Below are positions 8,982 to 17,115 of a DNA stretch of 64,000 bases, in pieces. Made by a program: the position numbers and the translations under genes. Under the pieces are notes generated by a model. It worked only from the letters and a program-made list of their open reading frames with translations, was not told where the DNA came from and searched no databases. Each line of letters starts with the position of its first letter. The first letter of the stretch is position 1. The stretch lies in assembly GCF_001695835.1 (NCBI RefSeq), contig NZ_MBSO01000014.1:1-64000 (forward strand), read 5' to 3'. This DNA comes from Ensifer sp. LC11. GTDB lineage: Bacteria > Pseudomonadota > Alphaproteobacteria > Rhizobiales > Rhizobiaceae.

Positions 8982-9743
8982 GGCGAGTTCTTTGCAGCTG
9001 GATAGACAGTCCTCCGCCTCTTCCCGCAGCCAACCATGCCAACCCTTTAATTCATGGCGCCAGTTAACGGTATGCACATGACCCCTGGGTGGGCGCGGAT
9101 CCCGGGCCCACCCAGGGGTCTCCCATGTCCGGCTTTGGTCGGCGGCTGCTCAGATGCTGGCACCAGCCTGTTTGCGGTATACACCAGGCTGACGGGGCCG
9201 GCGTTTGAGCGAAACCTAACCCATTTGCGCGTCCGCCTAATCCTTGACTGAAACGTGCATTGTGAGACGCTACGGCTTCATGGTTGTAGTGCGTGAGGGG
9301 CGAACGATGAAGTTCTCAAAGGCGAAGAGGAAGCATCCCGGAAAAGCGTACAAAATGAGCGGAGCCGACAGAAGTGCCTACGACGGGTTCGTTGGCACGG
9401 CGCGTGCCGCCCCTGGTTTCTCCTATCGAGGGAGATGGACCAGCGAAGGGTGTCCGGGCACCTTCGAGGGATGGCTCCTCACCAAGGGTGTCATGCCCAA
9501 GCAGTGAACCTTCCAGCCATTCCCGCGGCACATCATACGATGATCCTGCGCGCGCGTGGGTAAAACGGATGGCGTTGCAAATGGCGTCAAGCGCTGCGCT
9601 GCCGTAGCGCTTGACACCCACCCGCTCATACGGACCGTTTTCGTCGTCGCCTGCTGAAGGCTGTCGCGCCCCTGAGACGTTCCCCGACACGTCTCCAGGA
9701 TCACCATTTTTCCGGAATTCATCTCCATCACCGCCCGCGGGCG
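8982..9743. other. Non-coding or unrecognised stretch
   Basis: About 760 bases between the TadG remnant and the histidine phosphatase. It contains a strong hairpin at 9080-9120 and a possible short plus-strand frame (Met at 9307, about 66 residues, ending 9507) with no recognisable family. No rRNA, tRNA or mobile gene is visible. Confidence 0.4.
9080..9120. repeat. Perfect 15-bp inverted repeat (hairpin)
   Basis: GACCCCTGGGTGGGC at 9080-9094 is the exact reverse complement of 9106-9120, with an 11-base GC-rich spacer. No T-run follows on either strand, so it is not a textbook intrinsic terminator. It stands isolated between the TadG remnant and the phosphatase gene and may be a small dispersed repeat or a cruciform-forming site. 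Confidence 0.55.
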
Positions 9744-10349
9744 TCAGTCTGCGACGGAATTGTCGGGGGCGACGGAGCCGATGTTGTAGCCTTCGAGCTG
9801 CGCGGCGGTGCTGTCGCGTCGCGGGAAATGCAGGATGGTTGCGGTGCCCGGCGTTACGGGGACGACCCGCGAGGGAGGAAGATCCAGGAACTCGTGGCAG
9901 GCCGCCCGCACGACGCCGCCGTGGGCGACGATCAGCAGGTCCCCTTCCGTGCGGGACATCCAGTCGCGCACGCCTTCCGCCACCCGACCCCGGAAGGCGC
10001 CCCAGGTTTCACCGTTTTCCGGCGTGAAGGTTCCAGCGCGCCAGGCGGCATATTCCTCCGGTCGCTCGGCGATCAGGTCCGGCTTGTGGCGTCCGGTCCA
10101 CTCGCCCATGTCCAGCTCGCGAAACCGCTCGTCGGTCGGTGCGTCCGGATGGCCGATGAGCGCGACCGTCTGTCGGGTCCGGCCGAGATCGGACGCGATG
10201 ATGCGAACCGGCTTGAGTGCCTTGGCATAGGGGCGGAACCGTCTCACCTGCGCGACACCGCGCTCGGACAGGAGAGAGTTGTCCTGGCCCTGGAGGCGTT
10301 GTTCGGCGTTCCACTCCGTTTCGCCGTGGCGCATGAGGATGAGCCTCAT
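9744..10349 (-). CDS. Histidine phosphatase (phosphoglycerate mutase-like)
   Basis: A 201-residue member of the histidine phosphatase superfamily. The N-terminal LMRHGETEWN carries the phospho-accepting His8 next to Arg7. Arg57 in LGRTRQT, Glu78 in FRELDMGEW and His143 in VAHGG complete the usual active site. It has no signal peptide, so it should act in the cytoplasm on a small phosphoester. The start overlaps the stop of the upstream ABC ATPase by four bases (ATGA), so the two are translationally coupled. It is the last gene of the operon rpiR-binding protein-permease-ATPase-phosphatase. The arrangement suggests that the imported ligand is a phosphoester that this enzyme hydrolyses. Confidence 0.85.
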   Translation of the reverse strand: MRLILMRHGETEWNAEQRLQGQDNSLLSERGVAQVRRFRPYAKALKPVRIIASDLGRTRQTVALIGHPDAPTDERFRELDMGEWTGRHKPDLIAERPEEYAAWRAGTFTPENGETWGAFRGRVAEGVRDWMSRTEGDLLIVAHGGVVRAACHEFLDLPPSRVVPVTPGTATILHFPRRDSTAAQLEGYNIGSVAPDNSVAD

Positions 10350-11446
10350 TGATGGATCCTTTCTCCGGTGGCGGCAAAGACCGCATCGGGTGTGCGAATG
10401 AAGGAAAGGGGGATGGGTTCCCCCGGTGTGGCGGTGAAATAACCGTCAGCCATCGCGGTGACGCGCAGCTCGCCGATCATGGCGGTCACCATCGTGCGGC
10501 CGGCGATCGGCGCGGCTTCGGCGAAACGAGCGACAAGCGAAGGCGCTCCGGCAACCGATCCGACACAGACATCCTCTGCGCGATAGAGAAGCTGGACCGC
10601 GTCGTGGCCGGCGGCAAGGGCGGCCGGCGCGAGCGTGGTCTCACCGAAGACCAGCCCGTCGCCCAGGCGACGGACCCCTATCAGATTTGCCGGCGGCGTA
10701 CCAAGAAATGTCGCCACGAAGGTGGTTTGCGGATTGCGCAGGAGGTCGATGGGCTTGCCGAATTGCTCGACGCGACCGTTGTTGAGCACCGCGACATGGG
10801 TCGCCATGGTCATCGCCTCGACCTGATCGTGCGTGACATAGACCGACGTGGCGCCGGTTGCCCGGTGGATACGCATCAGTTCGCTGCGCATTTCGATGCG
10901 CAGCTTGGCGTCGAGGTTCGACAGCGGCTCGTCGAAGAGCAGGATGCTCGGTTCCGGCGCAATCGTGCGGGCAATCGCCACGCGCTGCTGCTGGCCGCCG
11001 GAGATCTCTGCGGGATAGCGTTCGGCGAGCGCATCGATGCCGAGAAGCGAAAGCACTTCCCGGACACGCTTTTCACGTTTCTCTCGCGGCCATTTGGCGA
11101 CCTTCAGCGGCCAGGCGATGTTGCCGGCAACCGTCATGTGCGGCCAGAGCGCATAGCTCTGGAAGACAAGGCCTGCATTGCGCCGGCCGGCATCGGCGAT
11201 CACGCCCCCTGCTCCGCTCGAAACAGTCTGGCCGACGAAGGCGATCTCCCCTTCGCTGGGACCCTCAAGCCCCGCCAGCATGCGCAAGAGGGTGGACTTG
11301 CCGCAACCCGAGGGACCGACGAGCACCAGGAAGGAGCCGGCAGGCACCGAGAGATTGACATCCTTGACGGCGGTGAAGGCACCGAACCGTTTGACGAGAC
11401 TGCGGATGTTGATGGCGTCCGCGGCGCCGGTTGCAAGGGCGTTCAT
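10346..11446 (-). CDS. Iron-type ABC importer ATPase
   Basis: A 366-residue ATP-binding subunit with Walker [10 protein letters not shown], signature SGGQQQRVAIARTIA, Walker [16 protein letters not shown] and the switch His in VTHD. A C-terminal regulatory domain of about 130 residues follows. The type is that of FbpC/PotA ATPases, which serve a single fused permease. The Met at 11446 is preferred over 11458 because it forms an ATGA overlap with the permease stop and has GGAAAAG upstream. It would power import of the ligand bound by the 13248-14369 protein. Confidence 0.88.
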   Translation of the reverse strand: MNALATGAADAINIRSLVKRFGAFTAVKDVNLSVPAGSFLVLVGPSGCGKSTLLRMLAGLEGPSEGEIAFVGQTVSSGAGGVIADAGRRNAGLVFQSYALWPHMTVAGNIAWPLKVAKWPREKREKRVREVLSLLGIDALAERYPAEISGGQQQRVAIARTIAPEPSILLFDEPLSNLDAKLRIEMRSELMRIHRATGATSVYVTHDQVEAMTMATHVAVLNNGRVEQFGKPIDLLRNPQTTFVATFLGTPPANLIGVRRLGDGLVFGETTLAPAALAAGHDAVQLLYRAEDVCVGSVAGAPSLVARFAEAAPIAGRTMVTAMIGELRVTAMADGYFTATPGEPIPLSFIRTPDAVFAATGERIHQ

Positions 11447-13188
11447 GGGCTTTTCCATTTCTGCACGCGGTTCTGCAGGCTGTGGGCGAGGAGCGAGGCT
11501 GCCAGACAGACGACGAGAATGACGAGGGTGATGGCGTTGGCGAACTGCATGAAGCCTTCGGCCGCATAGCGGTAGGCGACCATGCTGAGCACCGGCGAGG
11601 TGGCCGTGAACAGCAGCACGACCAGCGAAAGATCCCGCACCATCTTCACGAAAACGAGGATCGCGCCGGCAAACAGGCCGCGGATCGCCAGCGGGAAGAT
11701 GATCGCGAACAGACGGCGGATCAGTCCCGCACCGGTCAACCGGGCGCTTTCCTCGATATCGGCGGATATCTGGCCGAGCACGGAGCGGCCGGATTGCACG
11801 GCAAAGGGCAGGTTATGGGCGGATGCCGCGATCACGAGCAAGGCGAAGGTACCGTAGAGCGAGGGCAGCGGTCCGATCGGTGCCCCGAAGAGCGCGATAT
11901 AGGCAGCGGCAAAGGCGATGCTCGGCACCAGAAGCGGCAGGAAGGCAAGCTGGCTGAGCACCGTCGCAAGCAGACTGCCGCGCCGTTGCACGATGGTGTA
12001 GGCAAGCGCCAGGCCGAGCAGCATCGTCGTGAAGGCGACGACCAGGCCGAGGCGGATGGTGTTCCAGAGGGCTTCGATCAGCACCGGGTTGCGGAAGATG
12101 CCCGCCTGACCCTGTGCGATCTCGCCGCCGCCCTCCCCGATCCAGAAATGCAGCGTCCAGTTGGAAAACAGCGCTCCGCTCTGCGGCGCGAGGCTTGACG
12201 CGGCAAGCACGAGGACCGGCAGGACGGTTGTGAGGAGTCCGATCACGGCTGCGACCACAAACAGCGGCCAGCGCCAGGCGCCGAGCGGGAAGCGTTTGGT
12301 CCGGCCGCCCTTGCCCGTCACGGTGACGAAGGCCTTGCGGCCCGAGACGATACGGTCCGAGAGCCAGAGGAACAGCGCCGAGACGGCGATGAGCAGCAAT
12401 GCCAGGACAAAGCCGCGCTCGTTCTGCCCCGTCTCGATCATGCCGAACAGGCGGGTGGAGAGCGTTTGCATGCGCACCGGCAGGCCAAGCAGCGCGGGTG
12501 CGGCGAAATTGGCGACGGCGCCGGCAAAGGTCAAGGACGCGGCGGCGATCAGCGCCGGAGTGACGACCGGCAGGATGATGCCGAAAAAGATGCGCGGGCG
12601 CTTGGCGCCGGCCATCTGCCCGGCCTCCACGAGATCGGCGCCGACCGAGCTGAGCGCTGCGGCGATGATCGTGTAGGCGAGCGAATAATAGTGCGCGATC
12701 AGCACAATCGCCGTCGGGATAAGACCCCAGGCCAGCCAATCGGGAATGCCAAGGCCGCCGGTTTCAAAGAAACCGGCCGAGCCGCCGAGCCGGGAATTGC
12801 GAAACAGCGTCCCCCAGGCGAGCGCTGCGGCGAAGCTCGGGATCATATAGGGAAGCGTCGCCATCAGGCCGAGGAAGCGGCGCCCCGGGACGTCGGTCAT
12901 CACCACCAGCCAGGCAAGAAAGCCGCCGATCAGCAGACAGCCGCCGCCGACGCTGAAGCCGAGGATCATGGTGTTGAGGAGCGGCCGCCACCAGAGATTG
13001 GCGGACAACGGGCTGACGAGCACCGCCTTCCAGGCGGCGATCCCGTCTGGGGTCAGTGTGGTAACAAGGATGCGCAGCAGCGGCGCCACCACGAGCACGG
13101 CGACGATGGCAACCAGGATGGCCGGCAGGAGAAAGCCTGATCGGAGCAGCCGGCTGCCCGATGGCGCTGATATCGATATGGATGTCAT
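11443..13188 (-). CDS. Fused iron-type ABC permease
   Basis: A 581-residue inner-membrane permease made of two fused halves of about six membrane segments each, as in FbpB/AfuB/ThiP-type systems. Each half has its ATPase-docking EAA-like loop: DLVEAGQMAGAKRPRIFFG in the first and DIEESARLTGAGLIRRLFA in the second. The Met at 13188 is chosen because the sequence before it is hydrophilic and short. It lies between its binding protein and its ATPase in one minus-strand operon. Confidence 0.87.
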   Translation of the reverse strand: MTSISISAPSGSRLLRSGFLLPAILVAIVAVLVVAPLLRILVTTLTPDGIAAWKAVLVSPLSANLWWRPLLNTMILGFSVGGGCLLIGGFLAWLVVMTDVPGRRFLGLMATLPYMIPSFAAALAWGTLFRNSRLGGSAGFFETGGLGIPDWLAWGLIPTAIVLIAHYYSLAYTIIAAALSSVGADLVEAGQMAGAKRPRIFFGIILPVVTPALIAAASLTFAGAVANFAAPALLGLPVRMQTLSTRLFGMIETGQNERGFVLALLLIAVSALFLWLSDRIVSGRKAFVTVTGKGGRTKRFPLGAWRWPLFVVAAVIGLLTTVLPVLVLAASSLAPQSGALFSNWTLHFWIGEGGGEIAQGQAGIFRNPVLIEALWNTIRLGLVVAFTTMLLGLALAYTIVQRRGSLLATVLSQLAFLPLLVPSIAFAAAYIALFGAPIGPLPSLYGTFALLVIAASAHNLPFAVQSGRSVLGQISADIEESARLTGAGLIRRLFAIIFPLAIRGLFAGAILVFVKMVRDLSLVVLLFTATSPVLSMVAYRYAAEGFMQFANAITLVILVVCLAASLLAHSLQNRVQKWKSP

Positions 13189-13202
13189 GTGAGAGCCTCG
13201 GC

Positions 13203-13239
13203 GCAGGTCGGCAGGCATGACAATGCATTGCCGACCTGC
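13203..13239. repeat. Intercistronic hairpin after binding-protein gene
   Basis: GCAGGTCGGCA at 13203-13213 is the exact reverse complement of 13229-13239. On the minus strand it follows the stop codon of the binding protein and precedes the permease start, where a stem-loop could protect the upstream mRNA and reduce permease expression. Confidence 0.55.
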
Positions 13240-13247
13240 GGCTTTCG

Positions 13248-14369
13248 TTATTGGAGCGTGATGATCAGGTCGGCGATGCGACCGCGTGCAGCTGCCGTCT
13301 TGGCCGGGTCGATGGTCCAGGCTTTCAACTCCCCGAGTTTGACCGAGTCCGGATGGTCGGCGATCGTCTTGCGGGTCGCGTAATCACCGGGAACATTGAA
13401 GGGTTCGAAGCCAGGGCCACCGCTCGGCGTGTCGTCGCCAAACATGAAATCGACCAGCAGTCGCGCCGCCGCCGGATGGGGAGCCTTGTCCGCGACCGTC
13501 AGCACCGCCGGAAAGAGAATTCCGTTGGCCGGTTCGACGTTGTTGGCGATCTGCAGCGCCCAGCCTTCCTTCTCGTTGTCACGCCGGTCGGAATAGGTGC
13601 CGAAACCGACAGGCGGGTTCTTGGCATTGACGTCGCCGATCGACTTGTTCAGCACGTCGCTGTTGGGAAGGAGGATCAGATCATTGGCGAACAGGTTCCT
13701 GATGAATTGCTCGCCGGCGCCCTGAAGGTCCGCATCCACTTCGATCTCCTTGCCGAAATGCGCCCTGTAGGCGGCGGCCATCTCGTCCGGATGCAGCGCG
13801 ATCTCGGTCAAGAGGTCGAGCAGCTCGCCGCGCTGGCTCGGGTCGACCATCAGCACCCGGCCCTGCCATTCCGGTTGCGTGAGTTGCCACAGGTTGGTGA
13901 CGGGCGAACCATCAGGAAAGGCCTTTTCGTTGTACATCAGCACCTTGGTCGAAAGACGCTGCGTGAGAAGCGGCCCCTTGTAGCGATCCTCCAATTCATT
14001 CGCCACGCGCGGCGGCACGTAGTTCACGATCCGCTTCCCTTCCAGGAGCTTGGTGAAGACGACGGGCGTATCGGCGATATAGAGCACGTCGACCGCGTGG
14101 ACGCCGGCCTGCTGCTCGGCCTCGAGGCGAGCGATCTGCTTGGTCGAGCTCATGTCGAGGCCGATCAGGTCGATGCCCGGATATGCATCCTCGAAGGCCT
14201 TCTCGATCTTGGCGATGCGGCTCGACAAGGAAAAGACGGTGACGCTCCCCTCCTTCTGCGCGAGCGGCAACAACTGTTGTGGCGTCATGCCGTCGAGATC
14301 GGACGCCATCGCAAACGACGGCAGGACGAAACACGCGGCAAGCGCGGCATTGCTCAGTCTTTTCAACAT
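13248..14369 (-). CDS. Iron-type ABC substrate-binding protein
   Basis: A 373-residue periplasmic binding protein with a clear signal peptide (ending AMA, near residue 22). The fold is that of the FbpA/AfuA group (TKQIARLEAEQQAGVHAVDVLYIAD, later SPVTNLWQLTQPEWQGRV). It contains no adjacent Tyr-Tyr pair, the dyad that holds ferric iron in true FbpA proteins, so iron is unlikely as ligand. It is the second gene of the operon, 26 bases after the RpiR regulator, and ends before the hairpin at 13203-13239. Because the operon ends with a cytoplasmic phosphatase, a phosphorylated ligand is my inference. Confidence 0.85.
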   Translation of the reverse strand: MLKRLSNAALAACFVLPSFAMASDLDGMTPQQLLPLAQKEGSVTVFSLSSRIAKIEKAFEDAYPGIDLIGLDMSSTKQIARLEAEQQAGVHAVDVLYIADTPVVFTKLLEGKRIVNYVPPRVANELEDRYKGPLLTQRLSTKVLMYNEKAFPDGSPVTNLWQLTQPEWQGRVLMVDPSQRGELLDLLTEIALHPDEMAAAYRAHFGKEIEVDADLQGAGEQFIRNLFANDLILLPNSDVLNKSIGDVNAKNPPVGFGTYSDRRDNEKEGWALQIANNVEPANGILFPAVLTVADKAPHPAAARLLVDFMFGDDTPSGGPGFEPFNVPGDYATRKTIADHPDSVKLGELKAWTIDPAKTAAARGRIADLIITLQ

Positions 14370-14395
14370 GTTCTTCTCCTCCCTTATAATTCCCC

Positions 14396-15232
14396 TCAGT
14401 CGAAGTCGTTGAACAGCTCCGACAGCTTCTCCAGCCTGCCGATCACCTGCCCCTGGTGGCGGCCGGCAATGGTCAGGACGATGGCATTGACGATCGCAAA
14501 GGGGATCGTCGGTGTCTGGAATTCGCTGCCCGAACGCCCACGTGGTGCCGAGAGCATCAGATCCGCGGCGGGCTCCATCAGCGGGCCGGCGAGATCGGAA
14601 ACGAGGATCGATTGCGCACTGACGCGGTTCGCATGTCGCACCAGCGGTCCATAGCTTTGCGGCTGCTTGCGAAACGCCAGCGCCACCACCAGGTCACCGG
14701 CGTCCATGCCGACCAAACGTTCAGCAATGTCCCGGCCGCGACCGGTCAATAGGATCGTGGTCATGCCGAAGCGATCGAGCCGGCGCTGCAGGAAGCCAGC
14801 GACCGATTGCGCGTGGCCCTGTCCGAAGATGTAGACGCGACGTGCGGCAAAGATCAGATCCGCTGCCCTGTCGATCTCCGCTTGCTCTACCGATCTTGCA
14901 AGCGTTTCGAGTGCGGCGATCTCGGCCGCAATCAGATCCGTCAGGTAGTCGCCGTGCTCGACCTTCGAGACCGAGCGACGCATCCGGTTTGCGGCATCCT
15001 GATCGTCCAGGACTTCCCTCTGCAGCTGCGCGCGAAGGTCCGGAAAGCCCTTGTAACCGAGCTTTTGCGCAAGCCGCGTGGCGGTCGCCTCATGGACGGT
15101 TGCCCGCTGCGAAAGCTGCGGGCCGGACAAAAACGCCGCTTCCGCCCTGTTTTCCAGCATGGTGGCGATCAGTCTCTGGTCGGCCTCGGTCAGCCGTCTG
15201 GAATGCGCCTTTATGCGATCGAGTATCGTCAT
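14396..15232 (-). CDS. MurR/RpiR-family regulator with SIS domain
   Basis: A 278-residue regulator. Residues 1-77 are the RpiR helix-turn-helix domain (LSQRATVHEATATRLAQKLGYKGFPDLRAQL); residues about 125-260 are a sugar-isomerase (SIS) domain starting RRVYIFGQGHAQSVAGFL. SIS domains of this family bind phosphosugars or related phosphorylated compounds. It heads the operon containing the binding protein, permease, ATPase and histidine phosphatase, so it is the likely local regulator. Two palindromes at 15312-15327 and 15456-15471 upstream are operator candidates. Confidence 0.87.
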   Translation of the reverse strand: MTILDRIKAHSRRLTEADQRLIATMLENRAEAAFLSGPQLSQRATVHEATATRLAQKLGYKGFPDLRAQLQREVLDDQDAANRMRRSVSKVEHGDYLTDLIAAEIAALETLARSVEQAEIDRAADLIFAARRVYIFGQGHAQSVAGFLQRRLDRFGMTTILLTGRGRDIAERLVGMDAGDLVVALAFRKQPQSYGPLVRHANRVSAQSILVSDLAGPLMEPAADLMLSAPRGRSGSEFQTPTIPFAIVNAIVLTIAGRHQGQVIGRLEKLSELFNDFD

Positions 15233-15311
15233 GACGTCCCTGCAATTTCATTTGCTGGACGTATGGTTTCTGCAAACTTCACTGCCGTCAATGATGCTGG
15301 TGCAAGAATCT

Positions 15312-15327
15312 TTGCAAAGGCCTGCAA
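15312..15327. promoter_or_regulatory. Palindrome upstream of rpiR, operator candidate
   Basis: TTGCAAAGGCCTGCAA: the half-sites TTGCA and TGCAA form a perfect palindrome with a six-base centre, 80 bases upstream of the RpiR start. A related palindrome lies at 15456. Binding by the RpiR protein is inference. Confidence 0.45.
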
Positions 15328-15455
15328 GGCGCCCAAACCTCGGTGCAGGGCGGCGCCATTTGCTGTCTGCAGGCGGACAAGACAACGGGTTTCAGCTATC
15401 CTTGCGTGCCAATTTCAAGCGGCAATACAACCTTTGATGATCGCGGCAAAATACT

Positions 15456-15471
15456 TTGCAAGGCCCCGCAA
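15456..15471. promoter_or_regulatory. Second palindrome related to 15312 site
   Basis: TTGCAAGGCCCCGCAA; with one flanking base on each side the outer arms TTTGC and GCAAA are perfectly symmetric. It resembles the site at 15312 and lies between that operon and the end of the phosphatase gene at 15503. It could act as an auxiliary operator. Confidence 0.4.
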
Positions 15472-15502
15472 ATCGTTCTCAGCCGGGTGGCGCCTTTCCG
15501 GA

Positions 15503-16153
15503 TCAGGTTTCACCCGCTTCGATCGCGCGCGCCCATGCGGCCGCGCGTCGGGCGGACTCGGCCAAGACAGGCTTGGGTGCCTTGTACCATTCGTCCTCGA
15601 GGAGGCCTCGCCTGTCGCGAACAAAGGCGATCGCGGCCTCCAGCGTTGGAAATTCGGACGGCAGCGTCAGATGCAGAAACAGCGACACGACGACGACCGA
15701 GCGCGAGCGCCCGCCCCGGCAGTTGACGAGGATGCCGCCGCGCTCGCGCCGCGGATAGGACGGTTTCTCCGGCAGGATCTGCTCCAGCGCGGCCCGCAGG
15801 ATGTAGTGCGCCGCGAGCATCTGGGTGTCCGGATTTCCATCGCCGTCGATAAGCCCGATCTTGTAATAGCGGATCTCGCCGGGACCATGGACGCTGTTGC
15901 GATGGTCGGAGACAAGCTGCGGCTGGCAGACGAAGTTGAAATCCAGGTTGACCGCGCAATTGACGACGGTGGTGATGCCATTGCTGCGCAGGAGCTCAAG
16001 GTCGCTTGCACCTTCCTTGCCGGCGATGAAGATGTCGACGCCATAAGCCGGATGCTGGGCGTAGATGAGGCTAAGCCTCGCAAGCTCTCTGCTGGTCTTG
16101 CCGGCGGTCACCGCATCGGACGGGCTGTCGTGCACGCTGTCCTTATGCGTCAT
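15503..16153 (-). CDS. Dual-specificity-type phosphatase (copy 1)
   Basis: A 216-residue protein with the Cys-phosphatase signature VNCRGGRSRS: Cys145, five residues, then Arg151, as in dual-specificity and protein-tyrosine phosphatases. A candidate general acid is in GLIDGDGNPD (about residues 100-109). There is no signal peptide, so action in the cytoplasm is expected. Members of this fold dephosphorylate proteins but also inositol phosphates and phosphoinositides. Its ATG overlaps the stop of the inositol-monophosphatase gene by four bases (ATGA), and both close the ABC operon that starts at 22457. A paralog in the same partnership is at 26132-26752. I infer a small-molecule substrate from the context. 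Confidence 0.82.
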   Translation of the reverse strand: MTHKDSVHDSPSDAVTAGKTSRELARLSLIYAQHPAYGVDIFIAGKEGASDLELLRSNGITTVVNCAVNLDFNFVCQPQLVSDHRNSVHGPGEIRYYKIGLIDGDGNPDTQMLAAHYILRAALEQILPEKPSYPRRERGGILVNCRGGRSRSVVVVSLFLHLTLPSEFPTLEAAIAFVRDRRGLLEDEWYKAPKPVLAESARRAAAWARAIEAGET

Positions 16154-17061
16154 GGGGTCGGTGTCCTGGCCGTCCGGCCATCGGAGATGGCTTGGGCGAC
16201 GCGATTTAATGTCGGATAATCGGCGCCGGCACCATAGGCGAGGTAGCCGGGGCAGAGGTAATCGGCTGAATCGGCTGGCACTTTGCCAAGCGTCAGCGGC
16301 TGATAGCGACCGCCGGCATTCTTCAGGATGAGCGTGGCAGCGGCGACGTCCCAGGCGTTGACACCGAAACCGGCGGCCGCGTCGACGAACCCTGCCGCCA
16401 CATGGGCGATGCTGAGAGCGGCGCTGCCGGGCCGGCGCACGGTCGAGAAGGTTTCGACCAGTTCGCCGAAGCGGCTGAGCGCGACAACCCGGCCATCAAG
16501 GCGAAAGTCGCGCGAAACGGGATAGCCGGTGATCAGGGTTGCGCGGCTCTCCTCGCTCACCGACTTCGAGGCGATGACCTTTCCGTTGAGATAGGAGCGC
16601 CTGATATCGCTTGAAAAGAGCAGGTCGGCGACTGGGTCGTAGACCACTCCCGCCACGACGGCGCCCTGTTCGACCGCGGCGATCGAAACGCACCAGAAGG
16701 CGAGACCCCGCGCGAAGTTCGCCGTGCCGTCGATGGGGTCGACATACCACTGGATCTCACCCTCCCCGACCTGGCCGCCTTCCTCGCCGAGCATGGCCGA
16801 GTTCGGTTCGCTCTCAAAGATGAAGTCGCGGATCAGGGCTTCGGCGTTTCTGTCGTGGATCGTCACCACGTCGTGCAGATCGCGCTTGTAGTCGACTGTC
16901 ATCTCCGAGCGAAAGGCCGCAAGCAGTGGTGCCCCGGCGGCACGGGCTGCACCCTCGGCGATCCTCGTCAGGTGGCGTGAGCGGTTGAGCCCGTCCTCGT
17001 CAACCGAGGTCCGCAGGCCCACCGCCGGATTGGCGTTGTTCATGCTTTTCTTTCCGTTCAT
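16150..17061 (-). CDS. Inositol-monophosphatase-family protein (copy 1)
   Basis: A 303-residue member of the Mg2+-dependent, Li+-sensitive phosphatase family. The metal-binding motifs are all present: GEE at 92-94, DPIDGT at 108-113 and the C-terminal NAWDVAA with Asp238. Family members hydrolyse inositol phosphates, fructose 1,6-bisphosphate, histidinol phosphate or PAP, so the exact substrate is open. Two Met codons (1 and 7) are possible starts. The gene follows the binding-protein gene after a strong hairpin (17069-17109) and is translationally coupled to the dual-specificity phosphatase downstream. The location inside an importer operon implies processing of the imported compound. Confidence 0.86.
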   Translation of the reverse strand: MNGKKSMNNANPAVGLRTSVDEDGLNRSRHLTRIAEGAARAAGAPLLAAFRSEMTVDYKRDLHDVVTIHDRNAEALIRDFIFESEPNSAMLGEEGGQVGEGEIQWYVDPIDGTANFARGLAFWCVSIAAVEQGAVVAGVVYDPVADLLFSSDIRRSYLNGKVIASKSVSEESRATLITGYPVSRDFRLDGRVVALSRFGELVETFSTVRRPGSAALSIAHVAAGFVDAAAGFGVNAWDVAAATLILKNAGGRYQPLTLGKVPADSADYLCPGYLAYGAGADYPTLNRVAQAISDGRTARTPTP

Positions 17062-17068
17062 GCCGAAA

Positions 17069-17109
17069 CGGCCGGCGCGACCTTTCCTCGTGAGAGGTCG
17101 CGCCGGCCG
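17069..17109. repeat. 15-bp perfect hairpin after binding-protein gene
   Basis: CGGCCGGCGCGACCT at 17069-17083 is the exact reverse complement of 17095-17109, with an 11-base loop. It separates the second binding-protein gene from the phosphatase genes in the same operon. It has no T-run, so it more likely stabilises the binding-protein mRNA or partly attenuates transcription. Confidence 0.6.
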
Positions 17110-17115
17110 AGGTTG

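Noticed and set aside
9307-9507. Possible 66-residue plus-strand small protein
   Set aside because: The Lys-rich start is suggestive, but there is no family match, no clear ribosome binding site and no neighbour that supports it.
11431-12198. Long plus-strand frame over the permease, with similar ones at 12466-13140, 20712-21125 and 21288-22451
   Set aside because: They are shadows of membrane-protein genes on the minus strand, rich in Asp, Glu, Arg and Gln with no family features.
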